In this document: positions 51,295 to 60,415 of the stretch, one piece after another
Layout: the number at the start of each line of letters is the position of its first letter
Position numbering within the stretch: position 1 is the stretch's first letter
Source: Streptomyces sp. NBC_00154
GTDB taxonomy: Bacteria > Actinomycetota > Actinomycetes > Streptomycetales > Streptomycetaceae
DNA length: 64,000 nt
Reading direction: 5' to 3'
Assembly (NCBI RefSeq): GCF_026342835.1
Contig: NZ_JAPEMI010000002.1
Span: 1,488,001 to 1,552,000, forward strand
The notes under the pieces: model-generated
What the model was told of the DNA's origin: nothing
The model's database searches: none
Seen by the model: only the letters and a program-made list of their open reading frames with translations
Program-made: the position numbers and the translations under genes

Positions 51295-51310
51295 CGAGGA
51301 GCACCACACC

Positions 51311-53329
51311 ATGACGAGCCCGCACCTCGCGCCGCACCCGGAACCCTTCTTCACTCCCGCCCCGCACGTGGCCGCCCGCAGTCGCATTGCGGACTTCGCC
51401 GGATGGGCCGCCCGGCACAAGAACGCCGACGGCGTTCCCGACCCCACCGACTACCAGGCCCTGCACCGCTGGTCCGTCACCGACCTGGAGGGGTTCTGGG
51501 AGGCGGTGTGGGAATACTTCGACATCGACGCGACGACTCCGTACGAGCGAGTGCTGGACGAGGAGACCATGCCCGGCGCCCGCTGGTTCCCCGGCGCCAC
51601 CCTCAACTACGCCCACCACGCGCTGCGCAACCTGCAGCCGGACGCTCCCGCCATCACCGCGCTGGACGAGACCGGAGCCGGCTATGAGATCACGGGCCAG
51701 GAGCTGCGCGCCCGGGTCGCCTCCTTCGCCGCCACCCTGCGCGACCTGGGCGTCGGACAGGGCGACCGGGTGGTGGGCTATCTGCCCAACACCCCCCACG
51801 CCATCATCGCCTTCCTCGCCACCGCCAGCCTGGGCGCAGTCTGGTCGGTGTGCGGCCAGGACTACGCGCCCAAGGCCGCCGCCGACCGCTTTGCCCAGCT
51901 CGAACCCACGGTGCTCATCACCGCGGACGGCTACCTGTTCAACGGCACCACACACGACCGCCGGACCGCCTCGCTCGAACTGGTCCGCGCCCTGCCCACG
52001 CTGAAGGCCACGGTGCTCGTGGACCATGTGGGCCTTGCCTGGCCCGAGGGCGGGGACGGGGGGCTGACGGTTGCCTGGGAGGACTCGGCCACCCGCGTCG
52101 AGTACCTCACCATCGCCCCGGTGTCGTTCGATCACCCTCTGTGGGTCGTCTTCTCATCCGGCACCACCGGCGTGCCCAAGGGCATCGTCCACGGGCACGG
52201 CGGGGTTCTGCTCGAACATCTCAAGATGCTCGGCCTGCACTGCGATCTGGGCACCGGGGACCGCCTGCTGTGGTACACCACCACCCACTGGATGATGTGG
52301 AACCTGGTCGTCTCCACCTTGCTGACCGGTGCCACCACCTGCACCTACGACGGCAGCCCGGCACCGCAGGCGCGCCCGGACATCCTGTGGGAACTGGCGG
52401 CCCGGCACAAGGTCACCCTCTTCGGCGCCAGCCCCCAGTACCTGCTGGCCATGGCCAAGCTGGGCATCGAACCCTCCGCGCACGACCTGTCGGCCATCCG
52501 CGTCATCGGCTGCACCGGCTCCGCTCTGCCCGCCTCCGCCTACCCCTGGGTCCGCGACCACGTGGGCGCAGGCGTCCAACTGGCCTCCACCAGCGGCGGC
52601 ACGGACGTGGTCTCCAGCTTCGCCGGCAGCGCCACCACGACCCCCGTCTGGGCGGGGGAGCTGTCCGCCCCCAGCCTGGGCGTGGCGCTGGCCGCCTACG
52701 GCGAGACCGGCACCCCTGTCCTCGATCAGGTCGGCGAACTAGTCGTCACCCGCCCCATGCCGTCCATGCCGCTGTATTTCTGGAATGACCCCGACGGCAG
52801 CCGCTACAGCGACGCCTACTTCGGCGCATACCCCGGTGTGTGGCGGCACGGCGACTGGATCACGCTCACCTCGCACGGCTCGGTGATCGTCCACGGTCGC
52901 TCCGACGCCACCCTCAACCGCAACGGCGTGCGCCTGGGCAGTGCCGACATCCATGACATCGTCGAACGACTCCCCGAGATCACCGAGGCCCTCGTCATCG
53001 GCGCGGAGGAACCCGACGGCGGTTACTGGATGCCGCTCTTCGTCGTCCTCGCCGAGGGGGTCGGCCTGGACGATTCCCTGCGCGAGAAGATCCGCGACGC
53101 GATCCGAGCCGGCGCCTCCCCCCGCCACGTCCCCGACGAGATCCTCGCCGTACCGGCGCTCCCGCACACGAAGACCGGCAAGAAGCTCGAGGTTCCCGTC
53201 AAGCGCCTGCTCCAGGGCGCCCCCGCCGAGCAGGTCCTGAACCCCGCGGCGGTCGACAACCCCGAACTGATCGCCTACTTCGCCCGTTTGGGCACGGAGC
53301 GGAACAAGCGGTCCACACAACACACATGA
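51311..53329 (+). CDS. Acetoacetate-CoA ligase (AACS-type)
   Basis: The 672-residue protein belongs to the ANL superfamily with the AACS-specific N-terminus (FAGWAARHKNADGVPDPTDYQALHRWSVTDLEGFWEAVWEY) and the AMP-binding motif VVFSSGTTGVPKGIVHGHGG. C-terminal RxxK features include PHTKTGKKLEVPVKRL. It converts acetoacetate (or a related keto acid) to the CoA thioester with ATP. In this operon it could salvage a keto-acid product of ring cleavage. A GAGGAGC site precedes the ATG, 17 bases after the hydroxylase stop. Confidence 0.93.
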   Translation: MTSPHLAPHPEPFFTPAPHVAARSRIADFAGWAARHKNADGVPDPTDYQALHRWSVTDLEGFWEAVWEYFDIDATTPYERVLDEETMPGARWFPGATLNYAHHALRNLQPDAPAITALDETGAGYEITGQELRARVASFAATLRDLGVGQGDRVVGYLPNTPHAIIAFLATASLGAVWSVCGQDYAPKAAADRFAQLEPTVLITADGYLFNGTTHDRRTASLELVRALPTLKATVLVDHVGLAWPEGGDGGLTVAWEDSATRVEYLTIAPVSFDHPLWVVFSSGTTGVPKGIVHGHGGVLLEHLKMLGLHCDLGTGDRLLWYTTTHWMMWNLVVSTLLTGATTCTYDGSPAPQARPDILWELAARHKVTLFGASPQYLLAMAKLGIEPSAHDLSAIRVIGCTGSALPASAYPWVRDHVGAGVQLASTSGGTDVVSSFAGSATTTPVWAGELSAPSLGVALAAYGETGTPVLDQVGELVVTRPMPSMPLYFWNDPDGSRYSDAYFGAYPGVWRHGDWITLTSHGSVIVHGRSDATLNRNGVRLGSADIHDIVERLPEITEALVIGAEEPDGGYWMPLFVVLAEGVGLDDSLREKIRDAIRAGASPRHVPDEILAVPALPHTKTGKKLEVPVKRLLQGAPAEQVLNPAAVDNPELIAYFARLGTERNKRSTQHT

Positions 53330-53403
53330 CGTCGGACAGGGGACACAGGCCCATGTGAGGTCCCTGTGCCCTGCCCGGCTCCGCAAACCCCCGTCCCCAC
53401 GGG

Positions 53404-53438
53404 GTGGTGCCGGGGCGGTCAACCCGCCCCGGCACCAC
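53404..53438 (+). terminator. Perfect 15-bp hairpin between ligase and nitroreductase genes
   Basis: GTGGTGCCGGGGCGG (53404-53418) pairs with 53424-53438 with loop TCAAC. It may act as a partial terminator; the nitroreductase start is 22 bases further on. Confidence 0.78.
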
Positions 53439-53460
53439 ACACAACCGAAGTAAGAGAGCA

Positions 53461-54087
53461 ATGATGAGCATGACCTACCGCGAACCGCAGGCCCTCGATG
53501 TCCTCGACGACGCCGGACGAAAGGTGCTGTTCACCGAGGCCCGCACCGCGAACACCTTCGCCGCAACGGCCGTTGCCGACGACGAGCTCGCCATGATCTG
53601 GGAACTCGCCCGCTGGTCGCCGAGCGCCGCCAACGGTCAGCCTCTGCGTGTACTCTTCGTGCGCACCCGCGAGGGCAAGGAGCGACTGGGCCGGCATCTC
53701 GACGAGGGCAACAGGGCCAAGACGCTCAGTGCGCCGGCCGTGGCGGTCTTGGCGTACGACGTCGACTTCCACGAGCAGATGCCGACCGTGTTCCCGGCTC
53801 GCGGCGAGATGCTGCGAGCGGCGTTCGCCAACCAGACGGAGAAGCGCGAAAGCCTCGCGGCCTACAACTCGGCACTGCAGACCGGGGTCTTCCTGCTCGC
53901 GGTGCGCGCGGCGGGGCTGGCGGCCGGTCCCATGGCGGGCTTCGACCGGGCCGGCGTGGACGAGGAGTTCTTCGCCGGTACCAGCTGGCGTTCGCATCTG
54001 GTGGTCAACATCGGTCACCCCGGCGCCGACCCGTGGTTCCCGCGGCTGCCCCGCGTGCCTGTCGAGGACGCCGTCGCCTATGTATGA
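53461..54087 (+). CDS. Nitroreductase-family protein, malonic-semialdehyde-reductase (RutE)-like
   Basis: The 208-residue protein has the nitroreductase FMN-binding N-terminus near WELARWSPSAANGQPLRVLFV and the GLAAGPMAGFDRAGVDEEFF motif that marks the RutE/HadB subgroup. Members reduce malonic semialdehyde or similar enals with NADPH. It comes last in the catabolic operon and could reduce an aldehyde produced by ring cleavage. A GTAAGAGAG site precedes the ATG at 53461. A terminator with a T tract lies 84 bases past the stop. Confidence 0.9.
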   Translation: MMSMTYREPQALDVLDDAGRKVLFTEARTANTFAATAVADDELAMIWELARWSPSAANGQPLRVLFVRTREGKERLGRHLDEGNRAKTLSAPAVAVLAYDVDFHEQMPTVFPARGEMLRAAFANQTEKRESLAAYNSALQTGVFLLAVRAAGLAAGPMAGFDRAGVDEEFFAGTSWRSHLVVNIGHPGADPWFPRLPRVPVEDAVAYV

Positions 54088-54170
54088 CGGCACTGCCGCC
54101 GCATGGTCGCGCGGGATCCGAAGTCCGATCACCCGAGAGCGGTCGACGTGTAGGTGAGAGGTGCCATGCC

Positions 54171-54212
54171 GTGGGCGCCGGTGCTCCTCTGAGTACCGGC
54201 GCCCACTTTTTT
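54171..54212 (+). terminator. Rho-independent terminator with T tract
   Basis: GTGGGCGCCGGTGCT (54171-54185) pairs with AGTACCGGCGCCCAC (54192-54206) with one mismatch, followed by TTTTTT. It shares the left arm with the 43001 terminator. Confidence 0.93.
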
Positions 54213-54554
54213 CACCCCTGCCGAGGTGGCGGAACCGACGAAATGCGGCTCGCGAAGGGATGGAATGCGGGACCGTTGGTACCGATACTGCCACCACTGC
54301 CCGGATAGGGTCCCGTCGAGGATCCAGCGCAGTACCAAGACACCTTGCTTGAAGGGGCCGAGAGCACGGGTGGTCTTGCGGGTGTCAAGCCGTTCACGGA
54401 GTTCGGCCAGCAGCTTCGCGAGGATCTCGGCGGTGGTCGTGCCGGCATCGAGCCGCGTCGGTATAGGTGATACCGGTCAACGCGTGAAGTAGCTCGATGC
54501 CTGGAACGGCATGGGCCAATACTCTGAGTCCCATCCGCACTGTCTTGGAGAGTC
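54213..54554 (-). pseudogene. Possible remnant of an IS5-family transposase N-terminus
   Basis: On the minus strand the DNA reads TTAEILAKLLAELRERLDTR then LGPFKQGVLVLRWILDGT, like the HTH region of some IS5-type transposases (VLRWFLDGTR...). It ends without the rest of the enzyme. The match is from memory and weak; treat as a candidate only. Confidence 0.3.
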
Positions 54555-54950
54555 ATGACAAGTAGGTTCACCGAGTTGGCCGTTGACTGCCAAGATCCTG
54601 AGAGACTCGCGGCCTTCTGGTGCGAGGTTCTGGACTTCAAGGTGATCGACCGGAGCGAGGGCAAGGTCGAGATCGGCTCCTGGGTGCCTACCGTTGAGGA
54701 TGTTCGGGCCCGCCAGATGTCGCCCACCCTGCTGTTCGTCCAGGTGCCCGGGGGTAGGACTATGAAGAACCGGCTTCACCTCGACGTCAGCCCGATCGAC
54801 GGCAGCACCGAGGACGAGGTGACCAGATTGCTCTGCCTCGGCGCGACCAAGGCGGATGTGGGCCAAGGCTCAGACCGAAACTGGGTGGTCATGGTAGACC
54901 TCGAGGGCAATGAGTTCTGCGTCCTACGCACCCTGGCACCGCAGAACTAG
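54555..54950 (+). CDS. VOC-family (glyoxalase-like) protein
   Basis: The 131-residue protein begins MTSRFTELAVDCQDPERLAAFWCEVL and ends GNEFCVLRTLAPQ, the glyoxalase_6 type with one full VOC module. Metal-ligand positions are partly substituted, as is common in this group, which includes both enzymes and binding proteins. An unremarkable AGAG site precedes the ATG. It stands alone between debris. Function cannot be assigned. Confidence 0.87.
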   Translation: MTSRFTELAVDCQDPERLAAFWCEVLDFKVIDRSEGKVEIGSWVPTVEDVRARQMSPTLLFVQVPGGRTMKNRLHLDVSPIDGSTEDEVTRLLCLGATKADVGQGSDRNWVVMVDLEGNEFCVLRTLAPQN

Positions 54951-55080
54951 GCCGTGAGCGGGTACCCACATCCGGCCACGCACCGCAACCGTCATCCGGA
55001 GCCTGTGACGGACTTCTGCGCTCTCCAGCTGAGCTCACGCATCACCCGCTGTCAGTCGGACTGCTGCTTGGCAGGGCGCA

Positions 55081-55515
55081 CCGGCTTCGCCTTCCTGCCC
55101 ATGATCGTGGCATCCTCGTCCGCGTCCGCCGTGGCCGCCAACGTCCTGGTGCCGCGCATAGGCCCCAAGCCGGTGCTACCGCTGGGCATGGCCATTGCGG
55201 CCGCCGGCCTTGCCGAGCGGTGGGACGACGAGCAAGCAGGTGCCGTCCTTGCTGCGGTCGTCCGGCGGCTCACGGGACGACGAAGGTATGCGCCGCCTCC
55301 GGGATTCGCTGCTGAACCAGATCGCCGATGCCCTGCGTCCCGCTGTTGCCGCGGCCGTGGAGCGCGGCCAGCTCCGGTCCGACGTCACCCCCGAGACCTA
55401 TGTCATGGCTACCGCGGGCCCCCTGTTCTTTGAGCGCTTTCTCGCCGGGATCCGCCTGGGGCGTGACACCGTGGACGCCGTCGTCGTGGATGCCGCTATG
55501 CGGGGCTGGTCCTAG
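55081..55515 (+). pseudogene. Chimera of an MFS-transporter fragment and a TetR C-terminal fragment
   Basis: One frame reads GFAFLPMIVASSSASAVAANVLVPRIGPKPVLPLG, a segment of DHA2-type drug transporters. It runs into ERWDDEQAGAVLAA, the start of a TetR C-terminal domain, which after a one-base shift continues MRRLRDSLLNQIADALRP and FFERFLAGIRLGRDTVD to a stop at 55515. Both genes lack their other parts. They likely come from a deletion that joined a regulator to its transporter. Confidence 0.65.
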
Positions 55516-55773
55516 CGGTCCCCGGCGTGGCTGGATGTCCGCCGTTCGGCCGGGGCTGATCAAGGTGGCAGTCCTTCGCACTCATACAGAGTTGCGAGGG
55601 GCCCTGTCACCTGCGGGTTCCCCGACCGCCTCAGCAGTAGTCGGCCGAACCTGTCGGCACGAACCGATCGGCCTGTAGTCCGGTGCGGGTGCCACCGATT
55701 CGATCGCTGCACACCTTTGAAAGTAACGGCGTGACGCAGGCCTATCTGAGACAAGTTGCCTCGTAGTCCCGGC

Positions 55774-56449
55774 ATGAATGGATCACGACACGCCACCGTA
55801 TCCAGCGGTAGTAGCAATCCGACAGGCCTGTCGGCGGCCACGGTGCGCACCCGCGTGACGGTCCCGCTCCACTTCGGCGACGGCTATACGGTGACCGCCG
55901 ACCTCGCCACCTTCCACCACCTCGCCGACGGGCAGGAACACGTGGGCGCTTTCCTTGGCGCACCCGCCGCAGGCAGGTCCCCGCTGGTGAGCCTGCGCTC
56001 CGAGTGCCTGACCGGCGACGTCTTCGGCTCGGCCCGCTGCGACTGCGGCCCCAGCTGCGCGAGGCGGTCGAGCGCATCGCCGGCCGCGGAGGCGTCCTGC
56101 TCTACCTCCGCCAGGAGGGACGCGGCATCGGCCTCTACGACAAGCTCGACGCCTACGCCCTCCAGCACCAGGGCCTCGACACTACGAGGCCAATGCGGCC
56201 CTCGGCCTCCCCGAGGACGCCCGCGACTACACCGCCGCCGCGCAGCTGCTCGCCGCCCTCGGCATCTTTGAGCTGGACCTGCTGTACAACGACCTGGACA
56301 AGGCGGCCCGGCTGCGCACCCTGGGCCTTACGGTGACCCAGCACGTTCCCACAGGCGTCTTCACCACGGCCCACAACGTCCGCTACCTCCGTACCAGCGT
56401 GGTCCGCACCCAGCACACGCTGCCGCAGACGGAATGGACGGCGGGCTGA
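55774..56449 (+). pseudogene. ribA-like GTP cyclohydrolase II with two frameshifts
   Basis: Three consecutive frames make one GTP cyclohydrolase II: first SLRSECLTGDVFGSARCDCGP with the zinc cysteines, then LREAVERIAGRGGVLLYLRQEGRGIGLYDKL, then YEANAALGLPEDARDYTAAAQLLAALGI through TGVFTTAHNVRYL. Each break is a single missing C (near 56050 in a C run and near 56181). The enzyme would make the first intermediate of riboflavin from GTP. Whether these are real mutations or sequencing errors cannot be settled here. No other rib gene is nearby. Confidence 0.85.
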
Positions 56450-56903
56450 CGGCCGATGCCCATCGGGCCATGGCCCAGCCATGTCGTCATCACGATCCGG
56501 CGCGTGACCAGGCAGATGGACGGCGTCGCCGAGCAGGAAGACGGGTCCCCGGCGCCAGCGGGTCGATGCGAGCCTCGAAGCTGTACTCGGTAAGTGGTGG
56601 GCCGCTGTCTCTCAGTTGGGGCTCCCAGCGGGAGCGAAAGCTTCAGCCGCAGGTCGAGCAGATGGGTGAAGACCGCTCGGGAGCAAATTTCGCAATGGAT
56701 AAGTTCTCGACCTGCCGTTGACCACGGGGTGGGCCGGGGTGTTTCGTAACGACCGCCCTCGGGCGACGCGCGGATCTCGTTCCGGCGCCCCCCTTCGCCC
56801 TGCGGAGTGGCGGCCAGCACGTGGCCGGGTCTCCGGCGCCGCTTCGCCGTCATCACGAGTGACAGGTGAGGCTCTCCCCCTGCTGACAGCACCCTTCGAC
56901 TTT

Positions 56904-56951
56904 CCATACGGCGTATGGTATCAATGAAGAGAGGTTCCGTACGAGGTATGG
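56904..56951. promoter_or_regulatory. Operator pair C, upstream of the second secreted protein/SsgA-like unit
   Basis: CCATACGGCGTATGG (56904-56918) is a perfect palindrome around a central G; CCGTACGAGGTATGG (56937-56951) is a close variant. Centres are 33 bp apart, like pair A (34 bp). Confidence 0.82.
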
Positions 56952-57115
56952 AACCTCGGGGTATCGGCGCAACGGCACCTCTCTCGCGTCCTCCCGGTGG
57001 CGCGGTACAGAGCCGACCGACGCGCAGGGAGCAGGGCGGCCCACGCTGCTGCATTCGAATTCCGCCCCGCAAATTGCATCAGTGACCTGTGCGCCTGTTG
57101 CACTGACGGAGCGCT

Positions 57116-57406
57116 CTGAACCGAAGGAAAACCGCCGTCGCCTCCCTGGCGGTAACCGGCGGAGCCGTTCTTGGCGCTGGGAGTACTGCGTCGGCCGCGA
57201 CGGCGACGCCCGAACATGCCCAGCGCCCGGCCGTCAGCGTCGAGACCGACGACCACCGCTGGGGTGGCGACCGCGACCACGGCTGGTACCGCCTCAACGA
57301 GCACCGCTGGGACTACGGCATCAACTACCTGCGGGAGGGGCGCCGGTACAGCGAGGACTGCTGCGGCGCCGGTCGGACGCGAAGGTTGCCTTCGTCCGGC
57401 AACTGA
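57116..57406 (+). CDS. Small secreted protein, HVQRP family (paralogue 2), non-standard start
   Basis: The open frame reads LNRRKTAVASLAVTGGAVLG (signal peptide) to AATATPEHAQRPAVSVETDD, then HRWGGDRDHGWYRLNEHRWD and YGINYLREGRRYSEDCCG. There is no ATG, GTG or TTG in the right place: an in-frame TGA at 57104 leaves CTG at 57116 after ACGGAG as the only reasonable start. Either CTG is used or an ATG was mutated. AQRPAVSV and the DYG-NYL-E-RRY pattern match the other copies. It lies 165 bases downstream of operator pair C. Confidence 0.62.
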   Translation: MNRRKTAVASLAVTGGAVLGAGSTASAATATPEHAQRPAVSVETDDHRWGGDRDHGWYRLNEHRWDYGINYLREGRRYSEDCCGAGRTRRLPSSGN

Positions 57407-57531
57407 TGCTGGTGGCATCCCGCACTGGGCGTTGTAGTACCGCTTCTCCGTTCATGCCTCGCTTGTTCCAGCGACGGGACTTCCGATGGCCCTTGCCCCT
57501 CCCATATTTCTCGGCACCGCGAGTGAGAGCA

Positions 57532-57957
57532 ATGAAGTCGTTGAAAACCTTGATTCGGGGGCTACCTGTACAGCTCGTCGTCTCACATGAGATGTCCTTG
57601 TCCGTGAGTATGAGGCTGCAGTACGAACCCAGCGATCCCCATGTTGTCCGCGCCGCATTCGACGTTGTCGGCAGCGACGAGACGGTGGAATGGGTCATTG
57701 GGCGAGATCTTCTGGCCGATGGTCTGGAGGGCCCCGCCGGCGAGGGGGATATACGTGTATGGGCCGTCGAGGAGGAGCATGACGGCAGCGACTTGTACAT
57801 CCTTCTCAATCCGCCAGATGGCACGGCCTTGCTCAAAGCCCCGCCGCGACAAATCAAGGCGTTCCTGCATGAAACGGAGGCGGTGGTGCCCAGGGGGGCC
57901 GAGTCCGGGCACATCATCTTGGACGCTTATCTGGCGCACCTCATAGCCCAAGGATGA
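57532..57957 (+). CDS. SsgA-like protein (SALP), copy 2
   Basis: The 141-residue protein has YEPSDPHVVRAAFDVV, TVEWVIGRDLLADGLEGPAGEGDIRVW, LYILLNPPDGTALLKAP and FLHETEAVVPRGAESGHI, which match the SsgA/B family and copy 1 at 36236, including the N-terminal MKSLKT...GLPVQLVVS. It lies downstream of a HVQRP gene and the operator pair, as copy 1 does, though with a 125-base gap instead of an overlap. GAGAG precedes the ATG at 57532. Confidence 0.9.
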   Translation: MKSLKTLIRGLPVQLVVSHEMSLSVSMRLQYEPSDPHVVRAAFDVVGSDETVEWVIGRDLLADGLEGPAGEGDIRVWAVEEEHDGSDLYILLNPPDGTALLKAPPRQIKAFLHETEAVVPRGAESGHIILDAYLAHLIAQG

Positions 57958-58057
57958 AGGAACGCAGCTGCCCCGTACCGAGAGGCTGGTCCGCTCAAGG
58001 GCCCCGCGTCACCGAGTTCTGTTAGCGTGCGCACCCTGGGGCTGGCACACTGGAATT

Positions 58058-58762
58058 GTGCTTTCCCTGATGGCCACTGCAGTTCAGGATGCCTTCCCAT
58101 CGATTCCTGGTGCTGGCTTTGTGTCGGTTTGCGCGTTGCTCTTTACCGTCGCATCCTTCTGGTGGATCAACGCCAGGCAAGGGCACCTGCAGTCCTGGGA
58201 GCCTCATTCCTTTGCCGCGATTGTTCACTGCTCCATGGCTCGCCTGCGGCTTCCGCTCGTCCTTCACAACACCGGTGCCAAGCCGATAGTCGTGCAGGAT
58301 CTCAGGTTGAGTTTCCCCGATGAGCCCGCCTCCCACCTGCCACTCCTGTGGATGTCTTCACCGTCCCGTCTCCAACCCGGGCCGGAGGACGAGTCGAAGT
58401 TGCCAGCCGGATTTGCCGTGGCCGGCAGAGAAGCGCAGCAACTCCTCATCGAGTTCGAGGCACCTTTTTCCGGATTCGTTCCGGAGCCCCGTGATTACAA
58501 GGTCCAGCTACAGGCGAGGGTCGGCCACCGCAAGGGGTGGCGCACCCTTCTGACGTTCACCTTGAGGGCCGCCAACATCAGCGATCCCGACAGGTACACC
58601 GTCTATAGCAACGCACCTCTTGAACTGACGAAAGAAGACAAGCAGAGGGCAGACGCCGCGCTCCTGGAGCTGCTGGACGAGCAAGAGGACCTCTCCGCTC
58701 CGGGCGAGAGGAAGCAACGGGACTCTTCGGATGACGATGGCGGCACCGGCACGAATCTCTAG
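58058..58762 (+). CDS. Hypothetical protein with N-terminal membrane anchor
   Basis: The product has a single hydrophobic segment (VSVCALLFTVASFWWI, residues 22-37), then a beta-rich region (LPLVLHNTGAKPIVVQDLRLSF) and a charged C-terminal tail rich in D, E and K. GTG at 58058 or ATG at 58070 may be the start. No domain is recognised; the middle resembles an immunoglobulin-like fold by pattern only. It is on the same strand as the SsgA-like gene but 100 bases away. Confidence 0.62.
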   Translation: MLSLMATAVQDAFPSIPGAGFVSVCALLFTVASFWWINARQGHLQSWEPHSFAAIVHCSMARLRLPLVLHNTGAKPIVVQDLRLSFPDEPASHLPLLWMSSPSRLQPGPEDESKLPAGFAVAGREAQQLLIEFEAPFSGFVPEPRDYKVQLQARVGHRKGWRTLLTFTLRAANISDPDRYTVYSNAPLELTKEDKQRADAALLELLDEQEDLSAPGERKQRDSSDDDGGTGTNL

Positions 58763-58789
58763 CCTCGCGCTTTCGCGAGTGTCCGAGGG

Positions 58790-59352
58790 TTGATCGAACG
58801 GGAGGGCGACGACATCGGCCAAGGGCTGCGGCACCTGATGGACACTCTCGCCGCGTCCTGCCTTCCGGAGCTCCTCTGGACGAAACCGGCGCGGCTCTCC
58901 TCGCCAACCTGGCTGACCAGGCGCCGCGTGACGACGCGGCCCTGCTGCTGGCCCGCACCCGCGCCGTCCCGACGAAGGACACCGCCCAGTGGCAGATCCC
59001 GGCCGATCCGGCCGCCGTCTCCGAGGCTCGAGCATGGACAGCCCGCCAACTCACCAGGTGGGGGCTCGACGGCCTCGTCTTCACCACCGAACTCATCGTC
59101 AGCGAACTGGTGACCAATGCCATCCGCTATGGTCGTCCGCCTGCGGAACTGCGTCTGTTTCGCCACGACGTTCTGGTCTGCGAGGTCACCGACTCCAGCC
59201 CCACCCAGCCTCGCCTGCGGCGTGCCGCAACCACCGACGAGGGAGGGCGCGGCCTGTTCCTCGTCGCCCAGCTCGCCATGCGCTGGGGCTGCCGCTACAA
59301 CCTAGGCGGCAAGACGATCTGGGCCGAGCAGCTCATCGAGTATTCACACTGA
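58790..59352 (+). pseudogene. Remnant of a SpoIIE phosphatase-RsbW-like ATPase protein
   Basis: The 5' part in one frame (GDDIGQGLRHLMDTLAASC) and, after a shift near 58870, DETGAALLANLADQAPRDDAALLLART, then a complete GHKL ATPase (LIVSELVTNAIRYG, DEGGRGLFLVAQL) to a stop at 59350-59352. The sensor and most of the phosphatase are absent. The ATPase alone could be produced from a later start such as 59110 but lacks its N-terminal helix. It resembles the C-terminus of 44455-46641. Confidence 0.72.
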
Positions 59353-59495
59353 GAAGCCGTTGTCGTACCGATCATGGAACGTGCAGGTCGAACAAGGTTC
59401 CTGGTCGGGTGATCGTGTGGTGGTGCGGGCATGAAGGCGGGGCCTCTTGGTAGCTCGGGGGTGCGAACCTAACCGAGCGGCCCAAGGAGGCCCCG

Positions 59496-60415
59496 TTGTC
59501 ACATGTGTACGCGCCTGCGCCCGTGGACTTCAACTCGCCCGGCGTGTCGTGCGATTGCCTCGCGCACGTGTACGGCAATGCGGCCGATCACCCGGACCGG
59601 GTGCGCCGGTATCCCTCGGACATGAGCGACGAGGAATGGACGGCGGTACGGCCGTTGTTGCCCACCCCTGCCTGGCTGGAGGGCCGCGGCGGGCAGCCCG
59701 AAGGGTACTGCCACCGTCAGATGCTGGATGCGATCCGCTACCTGGTCGCGGGCGGGATCTCCTGGCGGTCGATGCCCGCGGACTTCCCCGACTGGGACCG
59801 CGTCTACGCCTTCTTCCGCCGCTGGCGGCAGCCGGACTGATCACCGAGTTCCACGACCGGCTACGCGGGCGGATTCGCGAGCGCGAGGGCCGCGCGGTGG
59901 AACCGACGGCCGGGATCATCGACGCGCAGTCGGTGAAGGCCGCCGCGACGGTGCCCGCCGACTCACGCGGCTACGACGGCGGCAAGCAGATCAACGGCCG
60001 CAAGCGGCACATCATCACAGACTGCCTCGGCCTGCTCCTGGTCGTCGCGGTCACCGCCGCGAACGTGGGCGACCGCGAAGCGGCCGTGCCCCTGCTGCAG
60101 CGGCTACGCCGGCTGCACCGGGACATGTGCCTGGTCTGGGCCGATGGCGGCTACACCGGCGGTCTCGTCGACTGGTGCCGGCAGAAACTCGCCTTCGCCC
60201 TTGAAGTCGTCAAGCGCACCGACGACATGGAGGGGTTCGTGGTACTGCCGAGACGGTGGGTGGTGGAGCGCACTCTGAGCTGGCTGATGCAGTCGCGGCG
60301 TCTGTGCCGGGACTACGAGACACTGACCGCGACCAGCGAGGCGATGATCCTGTTCTCGATGATCACGCGGATGAGCCGCCGACTGGCCCGGCCACGAGCC
60401 GACGGCCGGCACTGA
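59496..60415 (+). CDS. IS5-family transposase in two overlapping frames
   Basis: The first frame (59496 to a TGA near 59838) encodes the DUF4096-type N-terminus (YPSDMSDEEWTAVRPLLP, GGISWRSMPADFPDWDRVYAFF). A -1 frame relative to it carries the catalytic part (IIDAQSVKAA, VWADGGYTGG, VVERTLSWLMQ) to 60415. Many IS5-group elements use programmed -1 frameshifting, but I see no classical A6/T6 slippery run at the junction, so a one-base loss is equally likely. A hairpin containing GGGGCCTC arms around 59436-59490 precedes the gene. Confidence 0.8.

Noticed and set aside
49591..51447. A 618-codon minus-strand open frame.
   Set aside because: Antisense to the hydroxylase and ligase genes; no motif or ribosome site.
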